In this document: positions 18,878 to 28,075 of the stretch, piece by piece | Numbering within the stretch: position 1 is the stretch's first letter | Layout: the number at the start of each line of letters is the position of its first letter | Program-made: the position numbers and the translations under genes | From: CAILZL01 sp963791615 | GTDB taxonomy: Bacteria > Pseudomonadota > Gammaproteobacteria > Steroidobacterales > Steroidobacteraceae | NCBI GenBank assembly: GCA_963791615.1 | Contig: CAWBTE010000006.1 | Location: forward strand, 1,426,001-1,490,000 | Direction of reading: 5' to 3' | DNA length: 64,000 nucleotides | Notes under the pieces: generated by a model | What the model was told of the DNA's origin: nothing | The model's input: the letters and a program-made list of their open reading frames with translations, nothing else | The model's database searches: none

Positions 18878-19184
18878 ACTACCTCCACCCAACCCTCCCC
18901 CGTGTGCCGGGTGAATGGCGCCCGGTGTCATTCTGTGCATTCAGATGCGAAAAGCGATGTCGACGTGTTGCTCGACAATGCCAGACTGATTGGCGCCACC
19001 TCTATACAGGATCACGCAGGTGCCGACTGACTGAAGCGCTATGCTCCCATAAGAGAGCATGGCTTCATGTGCGGCGGGTGATTGTGAGAACGCAAACCTG
19101 TTAAGTAATTACGTCGCGCCCCCGTATCAGGACGCCAGATAAAACCAACAAGCACGGTCTCATGACCTCAGGTGAAGTTCCAAT
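18878..19184. other. Intergenic region upstream of the MHS transporter
   Basis: About 300 bases without a credible ORF. A small hairpin, ATGCTC paired with GAGCAT, lies near 19040-19060. AGGTGAAG about nine bases before the transporter start can serve as ribosome binding site. No clear terminator or operator was seen. Confidence 0.4.
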
Positions 19185-20888
19185 ATGGCAACCGCAACCA
19201 GCAATACTGCCGCATCCGGCGCACCGATGAGCAACGAAGAAAAGAAAGTGATCTTCGCCTCGTCTCTGGGCACGGTGTTTGAGTGGTACGACTTTTATTT
19301 GTACGGTTCGCTGGCGGCCTTCATCGGCAAGCACTTCTTCGCGGCGCTGGATCCGACCGCACAATTTATCGCTTCGCTGCTGGCGTTCGCTGCGGGTTTC
19401 ATCGTGCGGCCGTTCGGCGCACTGATGTTTGGCCGGCTGGGTGACATGATCGGCCGCAAGCACACCTTCCTGATCACCATTCTGATCATGGGCTTGTCGA
19501 CTTTCATTGTCGGCGTACTGCCCAGTTATGAAACCATCGGCATGGCCGCCCCTGTCATTCTGGTGGGACTGCGCATTCTGCAAGGTCTGGCCTTGGGAGG
19601 TGAATACGGCGGGGCAGCAACCTATGTTGCCGAACATGCGCCGCATGGCAAACGTGGCGCTTACACCTCGTGGATACAGACCACGGCCACTCTGGGACTG
19701 TTTCTGTCGCTGCTGGTGATTCTGGGTACGCGTACGCTGCTGGGTGAAGAATCGTTTGCCGCCTGGGGCTGGCGTGTGCCGTTTTTGGGATCGATCCTGT
19801 TGCTAGCTGTCAGCGTATGGATTCGTCTGTCGATGAATGAATCGCCGGCTTTCAAGAAAATGAAAAGCGAAGGAAAGACCTCCAAAGCGCCTTTGTCAGA
19901 GAGCTTCGGTCAGTGGAAAAACTCGAAGTTCGTGCTGCTGGCCTTGTTTGGTGTGGTGATGGGACAGGGCGTGGTGTGGTACACGGGACAGTTCTATGCG
20001 TTGTTCTTCCTCACCAGTGTGCTGAAGGTCGACGCGTCAGCCGCCAACATCATGGTTGCAACCTCGCTGCTGATCGGCACGCCTTTTTTTGTGGTATTTG
20101 GTGCGTTGTCCGACCGCATTGGTCGCAAGCCCATCATCATGATCGGCCTGCTGCTGGCGGTGTTGACCTACTTTCCGCTATTCAAGGCGCTGACTAAGAC
20201 CGCCAATCCCGAACTGGCGCAGGCGCAGGCCAGCGCGCAGATCACCATCAAAGCCGATCCAGACACGTGTTCGTTCCAGGGCAGCCCAGTGGCACGTGAA
20301 GTGGACTTCACCTCCGCATGCGATATTGCCAAACGCGCACTGACGCAAAACTCGGCCAGCTATGAAAACGAAGCCCTCGACAAGGGCGGCGCTACACTCA
20401 TCCTGATCGGCGATAAAACATTGGCGCCACCCACCGCCACCTTGCAGACCAGAGGCAATCAGTTTGATGACGCTTCCATCAAATCAATTGCTGCATTCAA
20501 GAGTGAATTGAGCGATGCGCTGCAAGCGGCCGGCTATCCATCCAGGGCCAGGCCCATTGAGCTCATGAGTACCCAGTGGTGGCAGATTGTCGGCCTGTTA
20601 TCGATCCTGGTGCTCTATGTCACCATGGTCTACGGACCTATTGCTGCATTGTTAGTCGAACTGTTTCCCACCCGTATTCGTTACACCTCGATGAGTCTGC
20701 CGTACCACATCGGCAATGGCTGGTTCGGCGGCCTGTTACCGTCTATTACCTTCGCGATGGTGGCGTCCAACGGCAACATGTACTACGGCCTGTGGTATCC
20801 AATCACGATCGCCGCCGTGTGTCTGGTGATTGGTATGTTGTTCGTGCGTGAAACCAAGGATGTGGATATCTATGCTCAGGATTATTAA
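19185..20888 (+). CDS. MFS transporter, metabolite:H+ symporter type, with large extra loop
   Basis: Inner-membrane symporter of the MHS group (relatives transport shikimate, alpha-ketoglutarate, proline/betaine). The N-terminus has SLGTVFEWYDFYLYGSLAAF, the hallmark of the group, and the loop GRLGDMIGRKHTF; RLGALGGEYGG is represented by LQGLALGGEYGGAATYVAE. Between about residues 340 and 460 there is an insertion of roughly 120 hydrophilic residues with two cysteines, probably periplasmic, after which the last helices follow (MSTQWWQIVGLLSILVLYV). Total length is 567 residues versus about 430-450 for typical members. Its substrate may come from the hydrolases encoded around it, which is inference only. 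Confidence 0.88.
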   Translation: MATATSNTAASGAPMSNEEKKVIFASSLGTVFEWYDFYLYGSLAAFIGKHFFAALDPTAQFIASLLAFAAGFIVRPFGALMFGRLGDMIGRKHTFLITILIMGLSTFIVGVLPSYETIGMAAPVILVGLRILQGLALGGEYGGAATYVAEHAPHGKRGAYTSWIQTTATLGLFLSLLVILGTRTLLGEESFAAWGWRVPFLGSILLLAVSVWIRLSMNESPAFKKMKSEGKTSKAPLSESFGQWKNSKFVLLALFGVVMGQGVVWYTGQFYALFFLTSVLKVDASAANIMVATSLLIGTPFFVVFGALSDRIGRKPIIMIGLLLAVLTYFPLFKALTKTANPELAQAQASAQITIKADPDTCSFQGSPVAREVDFTSACDIAKRALTQNSASYENEALDKGGATLILIGDKTLAPPTATLQTRGNQFDDASIKSIAAFKSELSDALQAAGYPSRARPIELMSTQWWQIVGLLSILVLYVTMVYGPIAALLVELFPTRIRYTSMSLPYHIGNGWFGGLLPSITFAMVASNGNMYYGLWYPITIAAVCLVIGMLFVRETKDVDIYAQDY

Positions 20889-21030
20889 CCCTGCGGACAA
20901 CATTATCCGACGTAGGGGCGGCTCGTGAGCCGCCCTTCCTGTGTTCAAAGGAGCAAGAGGGCGGCTCACGAGCCGCCCCTACACAAGACCTGCATCGCCA
21001 TGCCAGACATTGTTGTCCGCCGGGTTAATA
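20882..21030. repeat. Nested inverted repeat, REP-like
   Basis: Inner arms at 20912-20936 and 20958-20982 are exact complements built on GTAGGGGCGGCTCGTGAGCC. Each arm is itself nearly palindromic. Outer arms near 20884-20905 (TTAACCCTGCGGACAACAT) and 21005-21028 are imperfect complements. The whole unit spans about 150 bases and can fold into a long hairpin. It lies between the transporter stop and the esterase start and could end transcription of the first. Confidence 0.7.
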
Positions 21031-21087
21031 GCCGTTGCTGCTGTCACGCATTCTGGTATACGTCAGGCATACAAACGAGGGGGCGCC

Positions 21088-22665
21088 ATGAATACACCGA
21101 AGTGCGGATCACACAGATTTCGAATGGTTACTTGTCTCCTGGCGCTGGTCGGCACGGCTCACGCCGGATTGATGGTGCCCATCGCTGGCGACCCGGTCAG
21201 CATCGATAGCGGCAAGGTGGCTGGAACGGTGCTCGAGTCCGGCGTGCATGCCTATCTGGGCATTCCTTTCGCTGCGCCACCAGTGGGCGAGTGGCGCTGG
21301 CGCGCGCCGCAGCCGGTCAAGCCGTGGAACGGTATCTTCAATGCCGATTCAGTGCGGTTGTCCTGCGCCGGCGCCGCACAGGGCAATCCCGAGCCCATGG
21401 GCGAGGACTGCCTTAACTTGAATGTGTGGACACCGGCGACTGCCAAGGTGGGCGTGAAGCTGCCCGTTGTTGTATGGATTCACGGTGGTGGATTTCGCGG
21501 TGGCTCTCCCAATATTGCGATGTATTCCGGCGTGCCATTCGCAAACAAAGGGCTGATCTACGTTGGCATCTCGTATCGGCTGGGTGTGCTCGGTTTCCTG
21601 GCGCATCCAGAGCTGACGACAGAGGCCGGACAGAGTGCGCCGGGTAATTGGGGCATGCTTGATCAGATCGCTGCACTGAAGTGGATACAGCGCAACATTG
21701 CCGTGTTCGGTGGTGACCCGACAAACGTCACGCTCATTGGTGAATCAGCCGGCTCGGAGTCGATACACCTGTTGCAGGCCAGCCCGCTGGCCAAGGGATT
21801 GTTCGCGCGGGTCAGTGGCTGGAGCGGTGCGATCACACCTCCCGGCAACCAGATGGTGCCAACGCTGTCGGAGGCCGAAACCCAGGGACTCAAGTTCCAG
21901 GCGGCGCTGCGTGTGAACAGTCTGGCGGAACTTCGTGCGTTGCCCTGGGACCGACTGATCGCCGCCGTCGGCGACCTGCGTGTACGGCGCCCGGTACTGG
22001 ATGGTTATTTCCTGCCGCAGTTACCCATGGATATTTTCAAGGCTGGCAAGCAGAACGATGTGCCGATCTACGTGTCGTCGACAGCCAAGGACAAAGGCGG
22101 CAGCGACGAGTTCTACGAAGTCAAAACATTGATGGACCTGCAGGTATTGGCCAAGCAGGCATTTGCTGATCAGGCGGACGAATTTTTCAAACTGTTTCCC
22201 GCAAGCAATGATGCCGAGGCGGTAAAGCAGGCGCAGGTGGTGGTTGCCGGTAATGGTTTCGGCATCAGCAATCGCGATTGGGCAAGGCAGCAGACGTTAA
22301 GCGGCAAGCAGCCAGCTTATCTTGCGCAGTTTGCGCGTGTGTCACCCTATCCTCCCGGCGCAACCGGTCGCTTTACCATCGGTGCGGCGCACTCCACGGA
22401 CATTGTCTATTGGTTAGGCACGCAGGACAGTCAGCCGACCTTCAGGTGGACAGCGTGGGATCGAGAATTGTCAACGAACATGATGGATACGCTGATTGCC
22501 TTCGCAAAGACGGGGAACCCCGCGACGAGCGCCGCCAAGGTGCCACGCTACGACCCGCGCAACGAACAACGCATCGTGTACGGCGACAAGATCTGGATCG
22601 AGAAGCTGGATACCGCGCAGCTTGAGTTCCTGCGTGCACATCCGACTTCGGGCAGCCAGCAATAG
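21088..22665 (+). CDS. Exported type-B carboxylesterase (first of three)
   Basis: Alpha/beta-hydrolase esterase of the carboxylesterase type B family, 525 residues, with a Sec signal peptide (RMVTCLLALVGTAHAG). Conserved features: YLGIPFAAPPVGEWRWRAPQ, GEDCLNLNVWTP, the oxyanion stretch WIHGGGFRGGS, and the nucleophile elbow LIGESAGSESIHLL with Ser in GxSxG. A C-terminal GAAHSTDIVYW holds the likely catalytic His. The ATG at 21088 was chosen because it begins the signal peptide; the longer frame upstream runs through the REP-like repeat. It is convergent with the second esterase, with seven bases between the stops. Substrate unknown. Confidence 0.9.
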   Translation: MNTPKCGSHRFRMVTCLLALVGTAHAGLMVPIAGDPVSIDSGKVAGTVLESGVHAYLGIPFAAPPVGEWRWRAPQPVKPWNGIFNADSVRLSCAGAAQGNPEPMGEDCLNLNVWTPATAKVGVKLPVVVWIHGGGFRGGSPNIAMYSGVPFANKGLIYVGISYRLGVLGFLAHPELTTEAGQSAPGNWGMLDQIAALKWIQRNIAVFGGDPTNVTLIGESAGSESIHLLQASPLAKGLFARVSGWSGAITPPGNQMVPTLSEAETQGLKFQAALRVNSLAELRALPWDRLIAAVGDLRVRRPVLDGYFLPQLPMDIFKAGKQNDVPIYVSSTAKDKGGSDEFYEVKTLMDLQVLAKQAFADQADEFFKLFPASNDAEAVKQAQVVVAGNGFGISNRDWARQQTLSGKQPAYLAQFARVSPYPPGATGRFTIGAAHSTDIVYWLGTQDSQPTFRWTAWDRELSTNMMDTLIAFAKTGNPATSAAKVPRYDPRNEQRIVYGDKIWIEKLDTAQLEFLRAHPTSGSQQ

Positions 22666-22672
22666 TTTCTTC

Positions 22673-24358
22673 TTATCCGTAATTCCGGCTCTTCCAGAAC
22701 AGGTCGATGCCGGCCAAGTCCGAAGCGGGATCGATCCGGCATTGGTTGTCAAATACCATGGAGCTTGGGTTCGTCGATGTTACCGCCTGCCAGTTCGGCA
22801 ACGATTTGATGTTCGGGTTACCGGTGCGCGCAAACGCCAGCCACGCATCCGTCATCTTCACCGAAAGTTCGCGCGCCTCCGCCGTCGCGCCCGTGAATTC
22901 CGGCGTGCCGTCGCTGTTCTGGAAGACCAGCGGCATTTCAATCTCATGATGCGACATGGCCAGACCGCCGAAATTTTTGCTGCGCCACTGAACCCAGTAG
23001 AGATAACTCGGCGCGGCGTGGATAGCGGCGCGGTGCTGCGCCACCTTCACGCTGTTGCCGCGAAAGCGGCCCATGGCGCGCGCGATGGCGGAAACTTCGA
23101 ATGGGCTGGCATGCCGGAAAGCCGTTTTGTAAATGTCATAGACCTCATCGGTGGCGGGGCCGAACATGACGCGCATGGCGTCGCGGGCCTCAACTTCTTT
23201 CATCTGCTCGTATTCGGGATGACCGAGCGCCGAGACAAATTCGTGCAGCACCGTGCCGATCATCAGCGGCACGTCCGACGGCGCATTCGGCCGCGTGGGT
23301 TCGTAAGCCACCGTGCGTCCATCAACCACCGGACGCCAGGCGATGTCGGGCTTGCCCACGTAATCGAACCGATCACGTCCTTGATTGGCGGTGGCTGCGA
23401 CTGAACCCGCTGCACGAGCAATCTGTTCTGATGAGAGCTTGTGTAGCGCATCCAGGTTGGACGGCGACACGTTTACGAGTTTAAGGAACGCATCGGTGCG
23501 TACCGCGCCTTCTTCCGGACTGGCCAGTGGCAAGGGGCCGGGGCTCTGCGCCACGGCGCGATTGAACAGTCCCTTGGCTTCCGGCATGGACAAGAGCGCC
23601 GTGACTTTCGAGCCACCACCGGAATGACCGAAGATCATGACCTTGGCGGGATCACCACCGAAGTTCGCGATGTTGGTGCGCACCCACTTCAGCGCATCCA
23701 CGACATCCAGCATGCCCACGTTCGCGGAATCCGCCGAACGCGAACCGTAGGCCGTGAGATCCAGAAAGCCGAAGGCGTTCAGACGATGGTTCATGCTGAC
23801 CACCACAACATCGCCATACTGCGCGAGATTCGTACCTTCGTAGAACGAGCCCATCAGCGAACTGCCGCCGTTGTAGCCGCCACCGTGACAGTAGAACAGC
23901 ACCTGACGCTTGCGATTGTCGAGACCGGGCGTCCACACGTTGATGCGCAGGCAATCTTCTCCCAGACGCACGAGCTGTGAGCCGGAACCGCGAAACGCCA
24001 TTTCGTCCATGGGCTCACCGCCACCGCCGCCTGCAGTCGGCGGACAGGCCGGTCCGGCGGCGCGTGAACTGCGTACGCCGGCCCAAGGCTTCACCTTCGC
24101 GCCGCGCATCCAGCGAGCTTCCGGTCCTGTGATCTCCGCATAAGGAATGCCTTTGAAGATGCGGATGTCGTTGTGGATGTATCCGGCGACTTTGCCGCTC
24201 TCGGTCTCGGCCACTGCGCTGGTATCGTCGATAACGTAGCTGTCTTTGCCAAGGCGATTGCCAGAGCCGGAGGTTGCCGGGAAGGCTGGCCGCGCCAGTG
24301 CGGCGCCTGCACTCAACAAAGAGTAACGAAGCAGAGTTCGACGGTTGAAACGACTCAT
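22673..24358 (-). CDS. Tat-exported type-B carboxylesterase (second of three)
   Basis: Carboxylesterase type B of 561 residues. The N-terminus NRRTLLRYSLLSAGAALARP is a twin-arginine signal, so export in folded form is likely. Conserved features include IFKGIPYAE, GEDCLRINVWTPG, FYCHGGGYNGGSS and the nucleophile elbow IFGHSGGGSKVT (Ser in GHSGG). His is probably in AMSHHEIEMPLVF. It is the last gene of a four-gene operon (bicupin, MBL, degenerate MBL, esterase), 34 bases behind the MBL gene. Esterases of this type are found in degradation pathways for polyesters, mycotoxins and plant esters, but nothing here fixes the substrate. Confidence 0.9.
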   Translation of the reverse strand: MSRFNRRTLLRYSLLSAGAALARPAFPATSGSGNRLGKDSYVIDDTSAVAETESGKVAGYIHNDIRIFKGIPYAEITGPEARWMRGAKVKPWAGVRSSRAAGPACPPTAGGGGGEPMDEMAFRGSGSQLVRLGEDCLRINVWTPGLDNRKRQVLFYCHGGGYNGGSSLMGSFYEGTNLAQYGDVVVVSMNHRLNAFGFLDLTAYGSRSADSANVGMLDVVDALKWVRTNIANFGGDPAKVMIFGHSGGGSKVTALLSMPEAKGLFNRAVAQSPGPLPLASPEEGAVRTDAFLKLVNVSPSNLDALHKLSSEQIARAAGSVAATANQGRDRFDYVGKPDIAWRPVVDGRTVAYEPTRPNAPSDVPLMIGTVLHEFVSALGHPEYEQMKEVEARDAMRVMFGPATDEVYDIYKTAFRHASPFEVSAIARAMGRFRGNSVKVAQHRAAIHAAPSYLYWVQWRSKNFGGLAMSHHEIEMPLVFQNSDGTPEFTGATAEARELSVKMTDAWLAFARTGNPNIKSLPNWQAVTSTNPSSMVFDNQCRIDPASDLAGIDLFWKSRNYG

Positions 24359-24392
24359 GCGCTATCCCCTGTTTTAATTGAACGACGTACTG

Positions 24393-25335
24393 CTATCGAT
24401 TGATCCCGCCGTTGCGGTACATGAATACGTTGCCGCGTTTTCCGGTCTCCACGATTTTGCCGCGAACTGCGTCCGAAGGCGCTTCCCGGATCAAGATCCT
24501 TGATCAGGCCTTCATGCGTCGTCGCGGCCATTTTCAATCCTTCCGGTGTTCTGCGTACGCGCCACGGAATTTCTGCATTCACCGCGCCCATCGGGAAGAT
24601 GACGCGCGGCGACAGTTTCTGATCCACGTACCAGATGCCGCTGGCGATGGACGGCGGCCGATTGCCGGCGCCGATCTGAAACTCGAGGAATGCAATGTCG
24701 ATCCGCGGCGACTGACTGGCGAGGAAGTCGATCTCGCGCGTGAAGCGCGGTCTCTGTGCCGCGTCGAGCAGAAGGTGGTTGCCGCCATGTAACAGCACCA
24801 GCCCATCGACCTTCACCAGAAACCCCGCGCCATATTGCACCGACTGCATCGTGGTCACTTCGATGCCTCCGATGGTGCGTTGCTCGCGCGGCTTCAGATA
24901 GTAATACTCATGGTTGTCCTGATTGATGATCGGATTCCAGCCGAACACATAGTCGATGTTCTTGATGTAACGGCGCCACGGCCAGACGCCGGTGCCATGA
25001 TGGGTGTCGCCCATGTTTGACATGAACACGACGACCTTCAGGTCCTTGAGTGATTCCGGGTTGACGACGCCTTCTTCCGACATCGAGTTGGCGGACTTCG
25101 GCAGTACGTAACTGTTCTCCATGCCCGGATTGAACGGGTCGAAGATCAGCAGGTGGTTGCGCGTCTTGACTGCAAAACTGTCCTGCCCCAGGTACCAGAT
25201 CACAGCCTCCTTTTCCGGCAGCTCGCGATGCAGCAGCGCGACGCTGTCCGCCACCTCTGCCGCCCGCGCCGGCGTAAAGCCTGCAATCAGCGCCAGGGCG
25301 CCGGCCAACACGGCCAAACAAGCACGATTTTTCAT
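24393..25335 (-). CDS. Degenerate metallo-beta-lactamase-fold protein, frameshift near C-terminus
   Basis: Exported MBL-fold paralogue of the gene just upstream (signal peptide MKNRACLAVLAGALALIAG). The two share AVIWYLG..., KTH/NHLLIFD, DLKVVVF and the closing region. Where the neighbour has SHHHGDHYD, this protein has SNMGDTHHG; SGD is replaced by GGN, and the late His of FPSHMG is lost in FPMGAVN. The zinc ligands are thus mostly gone and hydrolase activity is doubtful. The frame breaks near 24487: one surplus base shifts REAPSDAVRGKIVETGKRG out of frame, and the homologous end is reached at the stop at 24393. The start overlaps the previous stop (ATGA), so the pair is translationally coupled. 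Confidence 0.8.
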
Positions 25336-26180
25336 CGGATCCGGCCTCCGCGATAGAAAAACACTTCGCCGCGCGTTTCCTTGTCGACGATGCGCGCACG
25401 GTCCCGCTCCGATGGCGCATCCTTGAGCAGCTCCTTGATCTGATGGTCGGCTGTGCCCATGTGCGACGGAAAGATGTACTTCGCCCCCAGTTTGTTTGCC
25501 GTCGTCCACAAGCCTTCCTCTAGCTGCGGCCGGTCATTGCCCAGCCGGTAATTGATGAACAGCAAGTCCACGTAGGGAGCTCGCGCCGCCAGCCAGTCGA
25601 TCTGCTTCATGTAGACCGGTCGGTAGCTCTGCATCCAGAACGCGTTGTCGCCGCTGTGATAGATCACCAGACCATCCACCCGGATCAGGAAACTCTCGCC
25701 CGCGTCGGTGGATGGCAGCGTGGTCACCTCGATGTCGCCCACGTGTCCCGTTTCCCATGGCGGAATCAGCGTGTACTTCTCCTGCGGCATGTGCGGTTCC
25801 CAGCCAAGCACGTAGGTGATGCGCTTGATGGTCTTCTTCCAGTCCCACTGAACCTTGTCGTAGTGATCGCCGTGGTGGTGGCTGGTGAACACAACGACAT
25901 CGAGGTCCTTGATCTCCTCGGGATTGACGGCGCCGTTGGCCAGCGAGGCCGCGGGCGAGGGTTCGTTCATTTCGTAGTAGTCAAAGATCAGCAAGTGGGT
26001 CTTGGTCTTGATCGCGTACGCGTGATGGCCGAGGTACCAGATCACGGCGTCTTTCTCGGCTACCGGCGCTTTCAACAGCGCGGCTGTCTCGGCCGGCGTC
26101 GATGCATTGCCGGCATAGGCCATTCCTCCGGACAACAGGACGGTACATAACAACAGCAAGTGGTTTGCAAATTTCGTCAT
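25332..26180 (-). CDS. Exported metallo-beta-lactamase-fold hydrolase
   Basis: Predicted periplasmic metal-dependent hydrolase of 282 residues, closest in style to UlaG-like MBL proteins. The signal peptide is MTKFANHLLLLCTVLLSGGMAYA. Metal ligands are intact: VVFTSHHHGDHYDKV (HxHxDH), VIYHSGDNAF (Asp) and YIFPSHMG (His). It starts 11 bases behind the bicupin stop and overlaps the next, degenerate MBL gene. The family includes lactonases, phosphodiesterases and amidases; no residue seen here narrows the substrate. Confidence 0.85.
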   Translation of the reverse strand: MTKFANHLLLLCTVLLSGGMAYAGNASTPAETAALLKAPVAEKDAVIWYLGHHAYAIKTKTHLLIFDYYEMNEPSPAASLANGAVNPEEIKDLDVVVFTSHHHGDHYDKVQWDWKKTIKRITYVLGWEPHMPQEKYTLIPPWETGHVGDIEVTTLPSTDAGESFLIRVDGLVIYHSGDNAFWMQSYRPVYMKQIDWLAARAPYVDLLFINYRLGNDRPQLEEGLWTTANKLGAKYIFPSHMGTADHQIKELLKDAPSERDRARIVDKETRGEVFFYRGGRIR

Positions 26181-26191
26181 GCTGGATTCTC

Positions 26192-27892
26192 CTACTTCAC
26201 CATATAGATGAACTTGGCATTCTTGTCGGAGGTGTTGATATTCGAATGCGCGGTTATTCCCGTTGAGGGGACACGATACGCAGTACCGACCGGAAGCTTT
26301 CGCAATTCTTTGCCAAGCAGGATGTCGACATCGCCCTCGGTCGCAATCCAGATTTCCTCGATTCCCTGAGCATTGCTGTACGGCCGGGACATGGTCATGG
26401 ACTTCATTTCAACCTGGGTCAATGAGCCATATTGGCTCAGGCCATTTTCCCTGGTAATCAGCGGGCGTTCTGCATTAACCCAGGCCTTGGTAACTGTTGC
26501 CTTGCTGCTGTTGTCAACCACTTCCAGTGTCGACCTGGGGGCAAATCCCTGGGGAATCTTTTCACTGACAACATAGAACGACAGGTACTTGTCACCGGTG
26601 GCGGTCAGCTGAAAATCAAGCCCGGGAGTAATGATGAAGGCCATCCCTTTTGACAAGGCAATCTGCTTGCCACCCGATGCAATCATCCCGGTCCCGGAAT
26701 TCACCACAAAGGTCTGCTGAATTTCCTTCAGTTCCCCTTCCACCTTATGCGCAGAAGAACCGGGCTCGAGCATTGCATAGCTGACCGATTCAGCATTGAC
26801 AAGCACTGCGCCTTTGCGGACTGGATGAAGACTGTCTGGTCCCTGCAATGCCGTGAGCATGTCACGCACGTACAAATTGCCATGCATGATTCTGGGGAAG
26901 GAATCGCGCCAGTTGCCCATGAACATGTCAATGTCCTGTTCCGTCGCGCGGTTATATGGGCTGTTATCGAGCCGAGCATAGTCAAGGCGGGCCGGAGCGG
27001 GTGGATTCTGAGCACCTGGCGCTGCTGCGGCCGGCCCCATGAAAATCATCTGCACCGGTTCGTCGCCCATATTCAGGTTGCTATGCGCCGCAATTCCCGT
27101 AGGTGGAATTTTGTACGCCGAACCTGCCGTCATGCGTCGAATCTGTTTGCCGAGCAACAGTACGGTTTCGCCTTCCACCATGATCCAGCATTCCTCGCCG
27201 GCATGGCTGTGCGGCTGTGGAATCGTATGCGGCGCGATGTTGATCAGGCTCATGCCATTGGGCCCACGATTATTGATATGCGCCCAGTGCGCGCCCACTC
27301 GTCTGTCGTTCTCAAAACGTTGCACCACCACAAGGTCCGTGCTTGCCTGGTAATCGCCGGGAAGCGGCTCGGTCCTGACGTAGAAAGCGAGCGGCTCCTT
27401 GCCCGTACTGGTCAATTTGAAATCGAAGTCTGGTGTCAGCGTAAATCCGGTGCCTGTATGCACATCGTAGGACCTGGCATTGACCGTGATTTGTCCGGCG
27501 CCACTCACTGTGTAAAACACCTGTCGCTCGCCACCTGGTGTTTTTCCCGTGGCGATTGCACCGGGATCAAGCGTGGCATGACTGATGGCCTTGATATTGA
27601 CGAGAACCGCACCTTTTTTTGTGGGATGAAGCGGATCCGACCCCTCCAGTCTGGTCAGAATATCCCGGAACACCAGCTTTCCATACATCGCGCGGGGCCG
27701 GGAATTTCTCCAGTCATTGATAAACATATCAATATTGGGGTCAACAGCCGGATCAATGGGTGCCGGATCAAGTGCATCTTCTCGAGCTGCTGTCTGTGGC
27801 TGGCTGGCACGAGGTGCCTGCTGCGCATAGCCATAGGTAGCAGCAAGGCAACTTGCAGCCAGTGACAGCGCGATGATCTTTTTTATGTTCAT
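26192..27892 (-). CDS. Exported tandem cupin protein with four barrels
   Basis: Protein of 566 residues with signal peptide MNIKKIIALSLAASCLAATYG. It consists of two homologous halves (about 45-300 and 310-566), each opening with a DIDMFxxxWRxSxPRxMxGxL motif and each holding two cupin domains. The second cupin of the first half has a metal-type motif, PQPHSHAGEECW, with a later His in GIAAHSN. In the second half the same site reads RPYSNAQGIEEIW, so the early His residues are lost while ITAHSN remains. The ATG at 27892 was chosen for the signal peptide; an upstream in-frame start at 27997 would place an operator-like palindrome inside the gene. First gene of the left operon. Confidence 0.82.
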   Translation of the reverse strand: MNIKKIIALSLAASCLAATYGYAQQAPRASQPQTAAREDALDPAPIDPAVDPNIDMFINDWRNSRPRAMYGKLVFRDILTRLEGSDPLHPTKKGAVLVNIKAISHATLDPGAIATGKTPGGERQVFYTVSGAGQITVNARSYDVHTGTGFTLTPDFDFKLTSTGKEPLAFYVRTEPLPGDYQASTDLVVVQRFENDRRVGAHWAHINNRGPNGMSLINIAPHTIPQPHSHAGEECWIMVEGETVLLLGKQIRRMTAGSAYKIPPTGIAAHSNLNMGDEPVQMIFMGPAAAAPGAQNPPAPARLDYARLDNSPYNRATEQDIDMFMGNWRDSFPRIMHGNLYVRDMLTALQGPDSLHPVRKGAVLVNAESVSYAMLEPGSSAHKVEGELKEIQQTFVVNSGTGMIASGGKQIALSKGMAFIITPGLDFQLTATGDKYLSFYVVSEKIPQGFAPRSTLEVVDNSSKATVTKAWVNAERPLITRENGLSQYGSLTQVEMKSMTMSRPYSNAQGIEEIWIATEGDVDILLGKELRKLPVGTAYRVPSTGITAHSNINTSDKNAKFIYMVK

Positions 27893-27957
27893 CTGGTTTT
27901 CCAGGCAAATGCAGCGCCAGGCCAGCTGCGATTTAATCCCTGCCTTGATGATCCAGC

Positions 27958-27976
27958 GACCGAACAACGTTCGGTC
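27958..27976. promoter_or_regulatory. Operator-like palindrome in a divergent promoter region
   Basis: GACCGAAC-AAC-GTTCGGTC is a perfect 8+3+8 palindrome 66-84 bases upstream of the bicupin start and about 100 bases upstream of the divergent esterase. Form and position suit a dimeric TetR- or GntR-type repressor. No regulator gene lies next to it. Confidence 0.5.
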
Positions 27977-28011
27977 AGGTTCATGAAGGTCCCCCAAAAT
28001 CGGCGGTCAGC

Positions 28012-28025
28012 ATAACAGGTGTTAT
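28012..28025. promoter_or_regulatory. Second operator-like palindrome in the same region
   Basis: ATAACA-GG-TGTTAT has six-base arms that are exact complements. It lies 51-64 bases upstream of the esterase start at 28076. It may be a second regulator site or overlap a promoter. Confidence 0.4.
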
Positions 28026-28075
28026 TCTCCGCTGGAGCGCATCCGTTTTGGCGCAGATAAACAATTGGGGGACCC

